From Amedibacterium intestinale (GTDB lineage: Bacteria > Bacillota_I > Bacilli_A > Erysipelotrichales > Erysipelotrichaceae), in contig NZ_AP019711.1 in NCBI RefSeq assembly GCF_010537335.1, forward strand, positions 1,302,001-1,366,000: 64,000 nucleotides of DNA, read 5' to 3'. The number at the start of each line of letters is the position of its first letter. The first letter of the stretch is position 1. The position numbers and the translations under genes are program-made. Shown piece by piece: positions 53,529 to 62,255 of this stretch. Under the pieces are notes generated by a model. It saw only the letters and a program-made list of their open reading frames with translations. It was not told the origin of the DNA and made no database searches.

Positions 53529-53795
53529 TTAAGCTAATACAGCTAAAATATCTTCATCTTCTAAAATAATATATTCTTCATCATCCAAAGTAACTTTTGT
53601 ACCTGAATATTCTTTATAAACTACTTTATCATTCACTTGTACATCTGCTTTACAGTCAGGCCCAATAGCCACTACGACTGCATAGCTTGGTTTATTTTTT
53701 CCATTATCAGTTAAAATAATACCACTTGCTGTTGTTGTTTCTTTTTCCTCTTTTTCTTTTTTCAAAATCACATTTTTGTGTAACGGCTTTAACAT
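53529..53795 (-). CDS. groES: Co-chaperonin GroES (Hsp10)
   Basis: 88 residues of the usual length. The start LKPLHKNVILKKEKEEKET is the conserved N-terminus, with the mobile loop (TTASGIILTDNGKNKPSYA) after it and the end LEDEDILAVLA. Binds GroEL as a heptameric lid. First gene of the operon, with GGAGG before the ATG and two CIRCE boxes upstream. Confidence 0.98.
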   Translation of the reverse strand: MLKPLHKNVILKKEKEEKETTTASGIILTDNGKNKPSYAVVVAIGPDCKADVQVNDKVVYKEYSGTKVTLDDEEYIILEDEDILAVLA

Positions 53796-53816
53796 ATTAG
53801 ATTCCTCCTTTAAGCA

Positions 53817-53843
53817 TTAGCACTCTTAGCTTATGATTGCTAA
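53817..53843. promoter_or_regulatory. CIRCE operator 1 (HrcA site)
   Basis: TTAGCACTC-N9-GATTGCTAA matches the consensus TTAGCACTC-N9-GAGTGCTAA with one mismatch. It lies in the transcribed leader of groES. Confidence 0.93.
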
Positions 53844-53850
53844 CAAGGTT

Positions 53851-53878
53851 ATTATACACCTTTCTAGCACTTATGCAA
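53851..53878 (-). promoter_or_regulatory. groESL promoter
   Basis: TTGCAT (53873-53878), a 16-base spacer and TATAAT (53851-53856) on the minus strand, set between and overlapping the two CIRCE boxes. Confidence 0.8.
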
Positions 53879-53890
53879 TAGGAGTGCTAA
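53864..53890. promoter_or_regulatory. CIRCE operator 2 (HrcA site)
   Basis: CTAGCACTT-N9-GAGTGCTAA has two mismatches to consensus, both in the left arm, and overlaps the -35 of groES. Confidence 0.88.
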
Positions 53891-53944
53891 ACTTTTTTGA
53901 TTTTTTTATTTCTTTCTTCTTCTATCCGTAAAAATTTTATAATC

Positions 53945-53988
53945 TTAAAAAAAAGGAAGAAACACTTCCATTCCTAAGTCTTCTTCCT
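53945..53988 (-). terminator. Trk operon terminator
   Basis: AGGAAGAA and TTCTTCCT stem, then a T-run on the minus strand, directly after trkH. Confidence 0.75.
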
Positions 53989-53997
53989 TTCTAAAAC

Positions 53998-55476
53998 TTA
54001 TTTCTTCCATTTCAAACGTATAAAACTTCGAGCATAACTATATAATTCATGCACACCAATAAACACAATAAATATTTCAAGCCTTCCCATAAACATACCA
54101 ATAATTTCAACGATTAATGTAGCCATATTGGTTGCAGGTCCTGTAATTCCAATAGAAAGTCCTACGGTACCAAGACTTGAGGCAAAATCAAACATCGCAG
54201 ATGTTAAATCGCAATTTGCTGTTATAGACACCGCAATAGTTCCAATACAAAACAAAACCAGATAACAAACGAAAAAACTACTTGTATTTTTAAGCAAACG
54301 ATCATCTACCTCTTCTTTTCCATGGGCTGTTATATAAGTTATCTTTCGAATGGAACGAGCAGGTTTTAATCGCATCCTTATATCATCTATGGTTGAGCGA
54401 AGCATGATATAAATACGTGTCAGTTTTAATCCTCCTGCTGTAGAACCAATTCCTCCACCAATCAGCATCATTATGATCATGATTCCAAGAGCTGCCTGTG
54501 GCCAATCCTGGTAAGGCATTGTTGAATAACCGGTTGTTGATAAAGCGGAAACAATATTAAATAAAGAAAGACGAAGACCTTCTGCCAGATTAACATACAA
54601 CCCATATGTCAAAATAAAAGCCGTAACAGGAACAAAGACAATTAAAAGCATAAAAAGGAAGCGTACTTCACTTACTTTTATAAATTGCATGATTTTTCCT
54701 TTCGTCAAAAGTAGCAGTGCCGCAAAATTCGTTGTTCCTACCAGCATCTGGACAATTGTCACAGCCTCTATTGCAGGACTGTCATAATATCCGATACTAT
54801 CAGCTCTTGTAGAAAAACCTCCAGTTGACAAGGAACACATCGTATGAATGATACTATCAAACAAATTCATTCCACATACTAGATACATTAGTACTCCAAC
54901 TACCAAAAAGCCACAATACATTATACAAATCGTCTGTGCCGTTTTTCGTATATTTGGCAACAGTTTATCCGGATGACCTTCCGCACTATACAATGCCATG
55001 GCCTGTTTCCCCTGTACAAAAATAATCATCATCATAAGAAAACCAAGTCCACCGCAAAATTGCATAAATCCCCTGTGAAAAAGAAAAATATAAGGAGTTG
55101 CTTCTACATCCATAACCGAAAGGCCAGTTGTCGTCCATCCGCTAACTGCTTCAAAAACAGCCTGAATTGGATTTAGCAAGCCAGAAAGTACAAAAGGCAA
55201 AGCTCCCATAGTAATACCATAAACCCATGCAAACAATACGGCAAAACTGCCAACTCTTAAATTATCTCGAAATCCACCTTGCGATTGTTTTACATGAAGA
55301 TACTTGCATAAGAAAAAACCAAATACAATGGAAAGAATGGAAGGAATTAAAAACGATGGAATATACTTAACTTCATCAGGATAAAAAGGAAGAATCAGGA
55401 TAGGAACTGCTATTAAAACACCAATGATTACCGCTAATTTCCCATAGTGATTCCCATATTTAAATGCTAATTTCAT
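53998..55476 (-). CDS. trkH: Potassium uptake membrane subunit TrkH/KtrB
   Basis: 492 residues, about ten membrane-spanning segments and four pore loops with the filter glycines in SGWTTTGLSVMD, CSLSTGGFSTRADS, SALSTTGYSTMP and SSLGTVGLSIG. Imports K+, possibly with H+ or Na+. It overlaps the second TrkA gene by 4 bases and ends the operon. Two TrkA-type gating subunits are encoded just upstream. Confidence 0.95.
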   Translation of the reverse strand: MKLAFKYGNHYGKLAVIIGVLIAVPILILPFYPDEVKYIPSFLIPSILSIVFGFFLCKYLHVKQSQGGFRDNLRVGSFAVLFAWVYGITMGALPFVLSGLLNPIQAVFEAVSGWTTTGLSVMDVEATPYIFLFHRGFMQFCGGLGFLMMMIIFVQGKQAMALYSAEGHPDKLLPNIRKTAQTICIMYCGFLVVGVLMYLVCGMNLFDSIIHTMCSLSTGGFSTRADSIGYYDSPAIEAVTIVQMLVGTTNFAALLLLTKGKIMQFIKVSEVRFLFMLLIVFVPVTAFILTYGLYVNLAEGLRLSLFNIVSALSTTGYSTMPYQDWPQAALGIMIIMMLIGGGIGSTAGGLKLTRIYIMLRSTIDDIRMRLKPARSIRKITYITAHGKEEVDDRLLKNTSSFFVCYLVLFCIGTIAVSITANCDLTSAMFDFASSLGTVGLSIGITGPATNMATLIVEIIGMFMGRLEIFIVFIGVHELYSYARSFIRLKWKK

Positions 55477-56147
55477 AAGTTCTCACTTCCATTTAGAATC
55501 TGCATAGCTTTCCGTTCTTTATCTTTTGCCGCAATCAGCACGATATTATCATGTTCGAAAATACAAGTATTTCCTTTTGGTACAATACTTTTTCCATTAC
55601 GTAAAATGCATCCAATAATAACACCATCAGGCAAATGCAAATCCTGTATACTTTTCCCTGCTGCTTCAGACTCTTTTGTGATTATAATCTCACTGATAAC
55701 TACATCATCACTGGATAAAGGAATCGTCATCGCAATATTTTCCACAAATGCCTGCTGTTCTATAATACCGGTAATAGCTTGTGTCGTACAAACAACAGAA
55801 TCAATACCCATTTCATAGAAAAACTTAGATTTCCTAGAATCACTTACAATAGAAACTGTACGTTTTACATGAAATAGCTTTTTACAAAGTTCACATACAA
55901 CAAGATTGCTGTCATCTCTTTGAGTCAAAGCAATTGCTATATCTGCATTCCATATATCTGCATCCTCTAATACATAAGGCTTTGTGCCATCCCCATATAC
56001 AACATGCAAATCATTGATTTCCGCTAAAATCTGACAATTTTGATAATCCGCATTAATCGCAGTAACTTCAAACCCTTTCTGAATCAAAGAATAAGCCAAG
56101 GAACGTGCCTTGTGAAATCCTCCTATCAAGATAATTCGCTTCTTCAT
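55473..56147 (-). CDS. trkA: TrkA-type gating subunit with TrkA_C domain
   Basis: 224 residues: Rossmann-like RCK_N domain (1-125) and RCK_C/TrkA_C domain (about 140-220; EAAGKSIQDLHLPDGVIIGCILRNG). The first loop is GGFHKARSLA in place of the usual GxGxxG, so nucleotide binding may be weakened or lost. It overlaps trkH and the next trkA-like gene by 4 bases each, so all three are coupled. Confidence 0.92.
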   Translation of the reverse strand: MKKRIILIGGFHKARSLAYSLIQKGFEVTAINADYQNCQILAEINDLHVVYGDGTKPYVLEDADIWNADIAIALTQRDDSNLVVCELCKKLFHVKRTVSIVSDSRKSKFFYEMGIDSVVCTTQAITGIIEQQAFVENIAMTIPLSSDDVVISEIIITKESEAAGKSIQDLHLPDGVIIGCILRNGKSIVPKGNTCIFEHDNIVLIAAKDKERKAMQILNGSENL

Positions 56148-56596
56148 TTTGTATCCATTCCCTTCTCTTCATGTAGAATCTTTCCTACTTCAAACATAGT
56201 CAACAATGCAGGACACACAACATGAATTCCCATATCCTGACAAATAAATTCCCTGTGAGAATCATATAAACGCATAATTACTTTTTCACAATGGAACCAT
56301 TTTTTTACAAGCTGAGCCGCTAGAATATTTGTATTGTCATTGTCTGTTACAATTATGACTGCACTTGCTTCCTGTACCTTTGCATCCTTTAGCACTTCAA
56401 TATCAGTTCCATCTCCTAAAATCGTTAATCCTCCAAAGGATGAAGGAAGTTTGCGAAAGGATTCTTTTCGATCATCAATGATCAATACATTTCTATCCTC
56501 ATCTGATAAAGTACCGGCTAAAGAAGCACCAAGTCTGCCGCATCCAATAATAACTGTATAATCTTTTGTTTTCTTTTTTCCTATTTTAAATTCCAT
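56144..56596 (-). CDS. TrkA_N-only gating subunit
   Basis: 150 residues holding one RCK_N domain with an intact nucleotide loop (VIIGCGRLGASLAGTL) and the acidic end of strand 2 (LIIDDRKES), but no TrkA_C domain. With the degenerate partner downstream it looks like a TrkA whose NAD(H)-sensing and C-terminal functions have been shared between two chains. Possible role: one chain senses nucleotide and the other seats on TrkH; this is inference. Confidence 0.9.
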   Translation of the reverse strand: MEFKIGKKKTKDYTVIIGCGRLGASLAGTLSDEDRNVLIIDDRKESFRKLPSSFGGLTILGDGTDIEVLKDAKVQEASAVIIVTDNDNTNILAAQLVKKWFHCEKVIMRLYDSHREFICQDMGIHVVCPALLTMFEVGKILHEEKGMDTK

Positions 56597-56598
56597 TG

Positions 56599-56979
56599 CT
56601 AGTCCCTCTTTCTTACGATATGTCCAATACCCTGTTCATCATATTCAACAATGTAGCTTCCTTTTTGCCTTTCATCATCTTCATCTCCAAACAAAAGCTT
56701 TTTCCCTGTAGGACGAAATGCACAAAGACTATCAATATTTTTACGAATACTTGTATTCTTGGGATCTAACGCATAAGCTGAACGAAAATGTTTCATTGCT
56801 CCTACCCTGTCATTTTCTATTTCTTTTACGATTCCCATCAAATTATGAGGTATCCCTGCATCTGGATGCTGTGCCATTCCCAATGCAATTTTTTCTTTTG
56901 CTTCACTTAAGCGTTCCTCTTGAATGAATTTCCTTATATCTGCACATAATTCCCTAAGTTCTGTTATTTCATCTTTCAT
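56599..56979 (-). CDS. TPR-containing protein of the Trk operon
   Basis: 126 residues from the ATG at 56979 with GAGGAGTG upstream. Two TPR-like helical pairs span about 5-85 (LSEAKEKIALGMAQHPDAG, GAMKHFRSAYALDPKN), then an acidic/basic tail (FGDEDDERQK, GHIVRKRD). First gene of the TPR-trkA-trkA-trkH operon, with the response-regulator box and a TATAAT just upstream. A scaffold for the gating subunits is plausible. Confidence 0.85.
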   Translation of the reverse strand: MKDEITELRELCADIRKFIQEERLSEAKEKIALGMAQHPDAGIPHNLMGIVKEIENDRVGAMKHFRSAYALDPKNTSIRKNIDSLCAFRPTGKKLLFGDEDDERQKGSYIVEYDEQGIGHIVRKRD

Positions 56980-57019
56980 ATATGTCACTCCTCAAAGTTC
57001 CTTTTCTTTTTACATAGAT

Positions 57020-57084
57020 ATTATATAAAGAAACCTGTGAGATGGGTGTGAGATGTCAAAACTCTTTGTGAGAATTGTGTGAGA
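57020..57084 (-). promoter_or_regulatory. Trk operon promoter with OmpR/KdpE-type direct repeats
   Basis: TCTCACA occurs four times on the minus strand, at 57078-57084, 57067-57073, 57047-57053 and 57036-57042. Each pair is spaced by 11 bp, and the pairs are 31 bp apart, so all face the same side of the helix. TATAAT (57020-57025) lies 10 bases beyond the last copy, and no good -35 exists, as at activator-dependent promoters. Confidence 0.7.
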
Positions 57085-57159
57085 AAAAAGGATATAGGTA
57101 GATATTATCAGGAAAAGATATGTGTTTCTTATCTAAAGCTTTATAAGTAATTCAAAAAA

Positions 57160-57185
57160 AGATTATGTCTAGCATAGCATAATCT
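57160..57185. terminator. Terminator of the sensor-regulator operon
   Basis: AGATTATG and CATAATCT with T-runs on both sides; on the minus strand it follows the response regulator gene. Confidence 0.85.
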
Positions 57186-57192
57186 TTTTTAC

Positions 57193-57900
57193 CTATTCAT
57201 CAACCAGTCGATACCCAACACCAATTTCTGTCATGATATAGCGGGGTCTGGCAGGACTATCTTCAATCTTACGACGCAATGCCGCCATCAAAGCACGCAG
57301 TGCCTGTGTATCATTTCCATAATTTTTACCATAAACTTCCTGAATAATATAACTCGTTGTTAGAACTTTTCCTATATTTTTAAAGAATACAGATAAAAGG
57401 CGATATTCCATTGGTGTTACATGAAGCTCTTCCCCTTTTAAATATACCAAATGTTTAGAAAAATCAATCATCAGCTCTCCTACTTTTCCATTTTGCATAA
57501 CTTCTTCTTTACCAATTTTTTCCAGATGTCGAAAAGCTACACGAATTCTTGCTAAAAGTTCAGAAGCAGAAAATGGCTTTACAAGATAATCATCTGCCCC
57601 ATAATCCAGTGCCTTTACTTTTTCTTTATCTTGATCTCTTGCGGATACAACAATAATAGGAATATCCGAAAACTCTCTAACCTTTTTTATAACTTCCATG
57701 CCATCTGCATCAGGAAGTCCAAGATCCAGCAAAATCAAGTCCATTGGTTCGCTAACGATTTCATTCATTGCCTGTGCCGCATTTTCTGATGTCAAAACCT
57801 TATACTTTTCATTTTCCAATGCAAAGCGTATAAAATTTCGAATTTGAATATCATCCTCTACAATTAAAATGACAGGTTGAATTTCATTCAACATAAACAT
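57193..57900 (-). CDS. OmpR/KdpE-family response regulator
   Basis: 235 residues: receiver domain (1-120) with the acidic pocket ILIVEDD, phosphoacceptor Asp in LILLDLGLPD and Lys in DYLVKPFS, then a winged-helix domain (about 135-235, YRLLSVFFKNIGKVLTTSYIIQEVYG). Its gene overlaps the upstream kinase gene by 17 bases, so the two form a pair. It or its paralogue is the likely reader of the TCTCACA boxes before the Trk operon. Confidence 0.93.
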   Translation of the reverse strand: MFMLNEIQPVILIVEDDIQIRNFIRFALENEKYKVLTSENAAQAMNEIVSEPMDLILLDLGLPDADGMEVIKKVREFSDIPIIVVSARDQDKEKVKALDYGADDYLVKPFSASELLARIRVAFRHLEKIGKEEVMQNGKVGELMIDFSKHLVYLKGEELHVTPMEYRLLSVFFKNIGKVLTTSYIIQEVYGKNYGNDTQALRALMAALRRKIEDSPARPRYIMTEIGVGYRLVDE

Positions 57901-59404
57901 TCTCCTTTCTTGGAATTACAAAAGAAAATCTTGCCCCATCACCATCTTCTCTGTTTTCTGCATAGATATTTCCCCCATGTGCTTCAATGATAGATTTACA
58001 TATAGTTAACCCAAGTCCTATACCCATAGATGCATCACTATGCTTGCTGGAAGTCGTATAAAACATTTCAAAAATTCTAGAAATATCCTGTTCAGCAATT
58101 CCTTCTCCTTCATCTTCCACACATACCTTTACCTCTGTTTTGCTGCAAGACACATAAATAGAAATCGATTTATCTTTTGGTGTATGCTTATTCGCATTAT
58201 CCAAAAGATTTAAAATAACCTGTTCCAGCAGCTTTGCATCTGCATCAACAATGACAATATCATCTGGAAGCTGTACTTTTACTTCTCTTTCTGAACGCTT
58301 TTCAAACTGATATAAGGCAACACCAACAATTTCATCCATTGACTCGCTTTGACAACTCATCTGCATTTTCCCTTCCTGCAGCTTAGTAAGACTTAAAATA
58401 TTTTCCACAAGGCTATAAAGCCATTGTGCATCTTTATAAATACCATCTGTGAGTTCATATTCTTTTTCTTTGTCGTCAAGCATCTTTTTCAACATTTCAC
58501 ATGTTCCCATAATTCCTGCAAGCGGTGTTCTCAAATCATGAGAAATCGCTCTTAAAAGATTTGCACGATATCTTTGCGCATTTGCCTCTTCTTTGAATTT
58601 CAAATGCTTTGCATCTGCCTGGATACGTTCCATCGCCAAAGCGATACAATCCAGCATTGAAGTTAATACCTGTAAAATATTGTTATCAAGTATAAAGCTG
58701 TTTTGTATAGGAATACGCATAATACCTAAAACTTCTTTACTTCCTTTAATTAAAAATTCATAAAAACCCTCTGTAACAAAATAAGGTTTATCATAATCTT
58801 TTAAAAACAAAAACAAGTCATCATATTCTGCAATTTCTTTGTATACAAAACCTGTTTCACTTTTTTTCAGATAGGTATCTTTCAAAACTCCCTGTTCATC
58901 CAAATGTATACATCCTACATCAATATGCAGATATTTATTAAAAGAAACAATTGAGCGTTTTGCGACATCTTCCATATCCTTGGCATGATTCAATTCGACC
59001 ATAAGCTCTAGTAAAACCTGTTTTTCATCCGCATTTTTTTGTGCAATCTTTGCACTTTGTTTCATTTGAACTGTCAATGTAGAAATAATAAAAGATACAC
59101 AAGTCATAATCAAAAACGTTACAAGATAACCTGCTTCATTAACATTTAAACTGTAGTATGGCTGTGTAAAAAAGTAATTAAATAAAAAAGTAGATGCTAC
59201 TGCAGAAAATAAACCTGCTACATGTCCATTTCCATATTTCGCTGATAAAGCTACCGCCAGCAAATACACAATAACGATATTTGATTCCTTAAAATTCCAG
59301 GCTTGAAACAATAAGCCAATTCCTGATGCCACGATAAGCAAAAAAATACTTTGAAGAATAGAGACAATCAGATTCCAGTGCTTCCTTACTCCTTTTTGTT
59401 TCAT
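57884..59404 (-). CDS. KdpD-type histidine kinase lacking the N-terminal KdpD and Usp domains
   Basis: 506 residues. Begins directly with four DUF4118 transmembrane helices (about 12-115, with the FNYFFTQPYYSL motif), then a GAF-like region (about 135-265), a HisKA domain with the phospho-His in ISHDLRTPLAG, and a HATPase with LDNANKHT, GEGIAEQDI and GIGLGLTICKS. KdpD normally starts with a 360-residue sensory part, entirely missing here. The start (ATG overlapping the previous stop by 4 bases) is not truncated. Confidence 0.93.
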   Translation of the reverse strand: MKQKGVRKHWNLIVSILQSIFLLIVASGIGLLFQAWNFKESNIVIVYLLAVALSAKYGNGHVAGLFSAVASTFLFNYFFTQPYYSLNVNEAGYLVTFLIMTCVSFIISTLTVQMKQSAKIAQKNADEKQVLLELMVELNHAKDMEDVAKRSIVSFNKYLHIDVGCIHLDEQGVLKDTYLKKSETGFVYKEIAEYDDLFLFLKDYDKPYFVTEGFYEFLIKGSKEVLGIMRIPIQNSFILDNNILQVLTSMLDCIALAMERIQADAKHLKFKEEANAQRYRANLLRAISHDLRTPLAGIMGTCEMLKKMLDDKEKEYELTDGIYKDAQWLYSLVENILSLTKLQEGKMQMSCQSESMDEIVGVALYQFEKRSEREVKVQLPDDIVIVDADAKLLEQVILNLLDNANKHTPKDKSISIYVSCSKTEVKVCVEDEGEGIAEQDISRIFEMFYTTSSKHSDASMGIGLGLTICKSIIEAHGGNIYAENREDGDGARFSFVIPRKENVYVE

Positions 59405-60129
59405 TTATTTTCATCCTCTTTTCTTAAGCGAAGCATTCGATACCCTATTCCAATATGTGTTTGAATGTATCGCTCATTTGTATGATTTCCTTTTTCAATC
59501 TTTTTTCTTAAGGATGCCATATACACACGTAAAGATGATAAATCACTTTCCAACGCATTGGTCCATACCTTATCTAAAATATATTGATGTGTTAATACTT
59601 TCCCAACATTTTTAGAAAGCAGACATAAAAGATGATACTCAATCGGCATTAAGTGTATTTCCACACCTTCAACATAAACGGTAGCACTTGTATAATCAAT
59701 TTTTAAATTTCCATTTTCAAATACAGTATTTTCAAGATTATTTTGATTTTCCAGATATTCCGCTCTTCGAAGCGTAGAGCGAACGCGTGCCAGTAATTCT
59801 TCAACAGAAAATGGTTTTGTTAAGTAATCATCTGCTCCTGCATCCAGGGCTTCAATTTTATCCTGATCATCGTTTCTTGCGGAAATTACAATGATTGGCA
59901 TCATGGAAAATGAGCGAATTTGACGAATTACTTCAACCCCATCCATATCTGGTAATCCCAAATCCAAAAGCATCATATCTATTTTCTTTGCCGTCGCAAG
60001 AAGCAAAGCCCCTTTCCCATCTACAGCCGCCTCATAATGATAAGCATTTGCCTGTAAGGTAGTTGTAATTAAATTTCGAATGGATGCATCATCCTCCACT
60101 ACTAAAATACCTTTTTGATTATTTAACAT
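59401..60129 (-). CDS. OmpR/KdpE-family response regulator
   Basis: 242 residues, paralogous to the regulator at 57193-57900. Receiver motifs ILVVEDD, MMLLDLGLPDMDG and DDYLTKPFS are intact, as is the C-terminal winged helix (YHLLCLLSKNVGKVLTHQYI). The C-terminus has a short basic/acidic extension (LRLRKEDENK). Overlaps by 4 and 7 bases with neighbouring kinases show all four sensor-regulator genes are one operon. Confidence 0.93.
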   Translation of the reverse strand: MLNNQKGILVVEDDASIRNLITTTLQANAYHYEAAVDGKGALLLATAKKIDMMLLDLGLPDMDGVEVIRQIRSFSMMPIIVISARNDDQDKIEALDAGADDYLTKPFSVEELLARVRSTLRRAEYLENQNNLENTVFENGNLKIDYTSATVYVEGVEIHLMPIEYHLLCLLSKNVGKVLTHQYILDKVWTNALESDLSSLRVYMASLRKKIEKGNHTNERYIQTHIGIGYRMLRLRKEDENK

Positions 60130-62093
60130 AATGTAATCTCCTCTTTTCTTAAATAAATCTGGAATTTTGCCCCATGCGGTTTACAGTCATGAACTTCTAT
60201 TCTTCCATCATGTGCCAACACTATGGAACGACATAAGGAAAGTCCAAGTCCCATACCCCTTCTTCCATCTACTACTTTTCGCTGGGCAGAATAAAACATA
60301 TCAAATATATGTTCTTTCTCTTCATCGCGAATGCCTGCCCCATCATCACAGACTTCAATTACACATTCTTCCCCCAAAGCAAAAACTTTTACATTGATGA
60401 TAGATGTCTCATAAGAATATTTTACCGCATTATTTAATAGGTTTGTCAATACCTGAATCATTAATCTGGCATCCATTTTCGCTGCCAAAATTTCATCCGG
60501 TTCTTCATAAAGGAATTTCTGCTTTGGTTTTGTACGAATATGTGATATTGCTTCTTCTACAACATCAGAAACAATTTCTGTTTGAAAATTTAACTGCATC
60601 GTTCCATTTTCGATTCTTGTTACAGACAATAAGTTTTCAACAAGATTAATAAGCCATAAACTATCTTCCTGAATATCGGTATACATACGTATTCTTTGTT
60701 CTTCACTCATTTCTTTACTATTCAACAACAATGCGGAAGCATTCCCACAAATACTTGTCAAAGGTGTACGTAAATCATGAGAAATGGAACGAAGAAGATT
60801 GGCTCTTAGCTGTTCCTGTTTCAATTTTGTAAATGCATCATTTTGTTTCGCAACAAATTCTTCTTTTTCCATCGCTAAAGCACACTCAGAAAGCATCGCA
60901 AGCAGCACTCCTTCTTCAAAGGAAGAAATAGGTTCTTTCTCCATATCAATACCTACGATTGAAAAAATCTTTTCTCCATTGCGAACGGTTAAAAATAAAT
61001 ATCTAGAGTCTTTGCATATATCTGTAGCATATCCTGTATGTCGATTTAATTCATAGGCTTGAATCGCAGCCTGCATTTCTATAGAGGATAGAGGATGAAA
61101 TGCTTTTTTTTGATAAACACACTGTTTAGGTTCATAATGGTTTGGATCTCCCATAAAATATAGTACGTTTTTTTCTAGCAGATGGGAAATCTGCCAGCTC
61201 ATTTTCTGCATGACATCTTCCATGTGAACAGCTTTTTGAAGCTTTTGGCTTGTCTCCAGCAATAACTCTGTTCGATTTGCTTTCAAGGACAATACACTTG
61301 CCATATTTTTCATTTTATGCGTAATTGACGAAATCAGAAACGCTGTGATAAACATTACAAAAAATGTTCCTATATAACTTTTATCATATACCTTGAAGGT
61401 CCATACAGGACTTGTAAAAAAATAATTAAAGGCAAAAACTGCAATGCCGCTGTACAGAAAGCAAATAAAGGACGATAAAATAGAAGAAGTAAAAATTCCC
61501 GTTAATAAAACACCAACGATATACATCATTATAATGTTGATATCTCGAAATCCCCATGATTCCATAAAAAAGCCGCAAAGCGTTACAAAAGCTAAAATAA
61601 AAAAAGCAAGCAAAACATCCTTTATGATTCGTATAGATTCTTTCCTTTGTTTTTTCAAAAGCAGACTCTCTTCATCATTGCTTTGTTTATGCACATAAAT
61701 ATCTGTATCTGGTATTTTTTTTGCCAGTTTGCTGGCAATCGATTCCCTTTCAACAAAACTATGTCTTTTTTTCAGGCTATTTCCTAGTACAACACAATCC
61801 ACTTGGTTTTTCTTTACAAAATGTGCGATCTCTGTAACAACATCTTTCCCATATATGCAGAAAACCTGTGCTCCTTCTTTTTCTGCCTGTGAAAGATTCC
61901 ACTCTAATTCCTGTTTTTCCTTTAAACTCAATCGATTAAAATAAGAATTCTTTTTTACATAGATAGCTGATAAACATGCGTGATTTCGCATAGCTAGATC
62001 AGCAGCGCTCAAAATTGTTTTTCTTGATAATTTCGAGGAAGATATACATATAAGAACATGCTGTATGTGGTTATTTTCTAAATTCTTTTCCAT
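60123..62093 (-). CDS. KdpD-type histidine kinase with Usp domain only
   Basis: 656 residues from the ATG at 62093 (GGAG at good spacing; an ATG four codons earlier is closer to it). A universal-stress-protein domain (about 10-140) is followed by DUF4118 (four helices, about 160-265), a GAF-like region, HisKA with SISHDLRTPLTS, and HATPase with LLNNAVKYS, GAGIRDEE and GMGLGLSLCRS. The roughly 210-residue ATP-binding KdpD sensory domain is absent. First gene of the four-gene operon. Confidence 0.93.
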   Translation of the reverse strand: MEKNLENNHIQHVLICISSSKLSRKTILSAADLAMRNHACLSAIYVKKNSYFNRLSLKEKQELEWNLSQAEKEGAQVFCIYGKDVVTEIAHFVKKNQVDCVVLGNSLKKRHSFVERESIASKLAKKIPDTDIYVHKQSNDEESLLLKKQRKESIRIIKDVLLAFFILAFVTLCGFFMESWGFRDINIIMMYIVGVLLTGIFTSSILSSFICFLYSGIAVFAFNYFFTSPVWTFKVYDKSYIGTFFVMFITAFLISSITHKMKNMASVLSLKANRTELLLETSQKLQKAVHMEDVMQKMSWQISHLLEKNVLYFMGDPNHYEPKQCVYQKKAFHPLSSIEMQAAIQAYELNRHTGYATDICKDSRYLFLTVRNGEKIFSIVGIDMEKEPISSFEEGVLLAMLSECALAMEKEEFVAKQNDAFTKLKQEQLRANLLRSISHDLRTPLTSICGNASALLLNSKEMSEEQRIRMYTDIQEDSLWLINLVENLLSVTRIENGTMQLNFQTEIVSDVVEEAISHIRTKPKQKFLYEEPDEILAAKMDARLMIQVLTNLLNNAVKYSYETSIINVKVFALGEECVIEVCDDGAGIRDEEKEHIFDMFYSAQRKVVDGRRGMGLGLSLCRSIVLAHDGRIEVHDCKPHGAKFQIYLRKEEITLC

Positions 62094-62162
62094 AACATTC
62101 TCCATTTTTTATTTCTATATATCTATTTTATCAAAAATTGTTTATTTGCTTTAGATATTCAT

Positions 62163-62217
62163 ATTAAAATTGCATTAAAATCATGGTTAATTTCTATTTT
62201 CATGGAATTTTCATAGT
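62163..62217. promoter_or_regulatory. Phased 11-bp repeats between divergent kinases
   Basis: Five consecutive 11-base blocks: ATTAAAATTGC, ATTAAAATCAT, a divergent one, ATTTTCATGGA and ATTTTCATAGT, starting at 62163, 62174, 62185, 62196 and 62207. Blocks 1-2 and 4-5 are tandem direct repeats, the layout bound by OmpR/KdpE-type regulators. They lie between the divergent kdpD and sensor-regulator operons. Confidence 0.55.
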
Positions 62218-62255
62218 AGAATAATATAAAAAGCAGAAAGAAGGATGCATTTTAA

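Noticed and set aside
57020-57084. Short tandem repeat (CRISPR-like or replication-slippage repeat)
   Set aside because: Units are 7 bp with 4-bp gaps in two pairs, next to a -10 box; this matches a regulator site, not an array.
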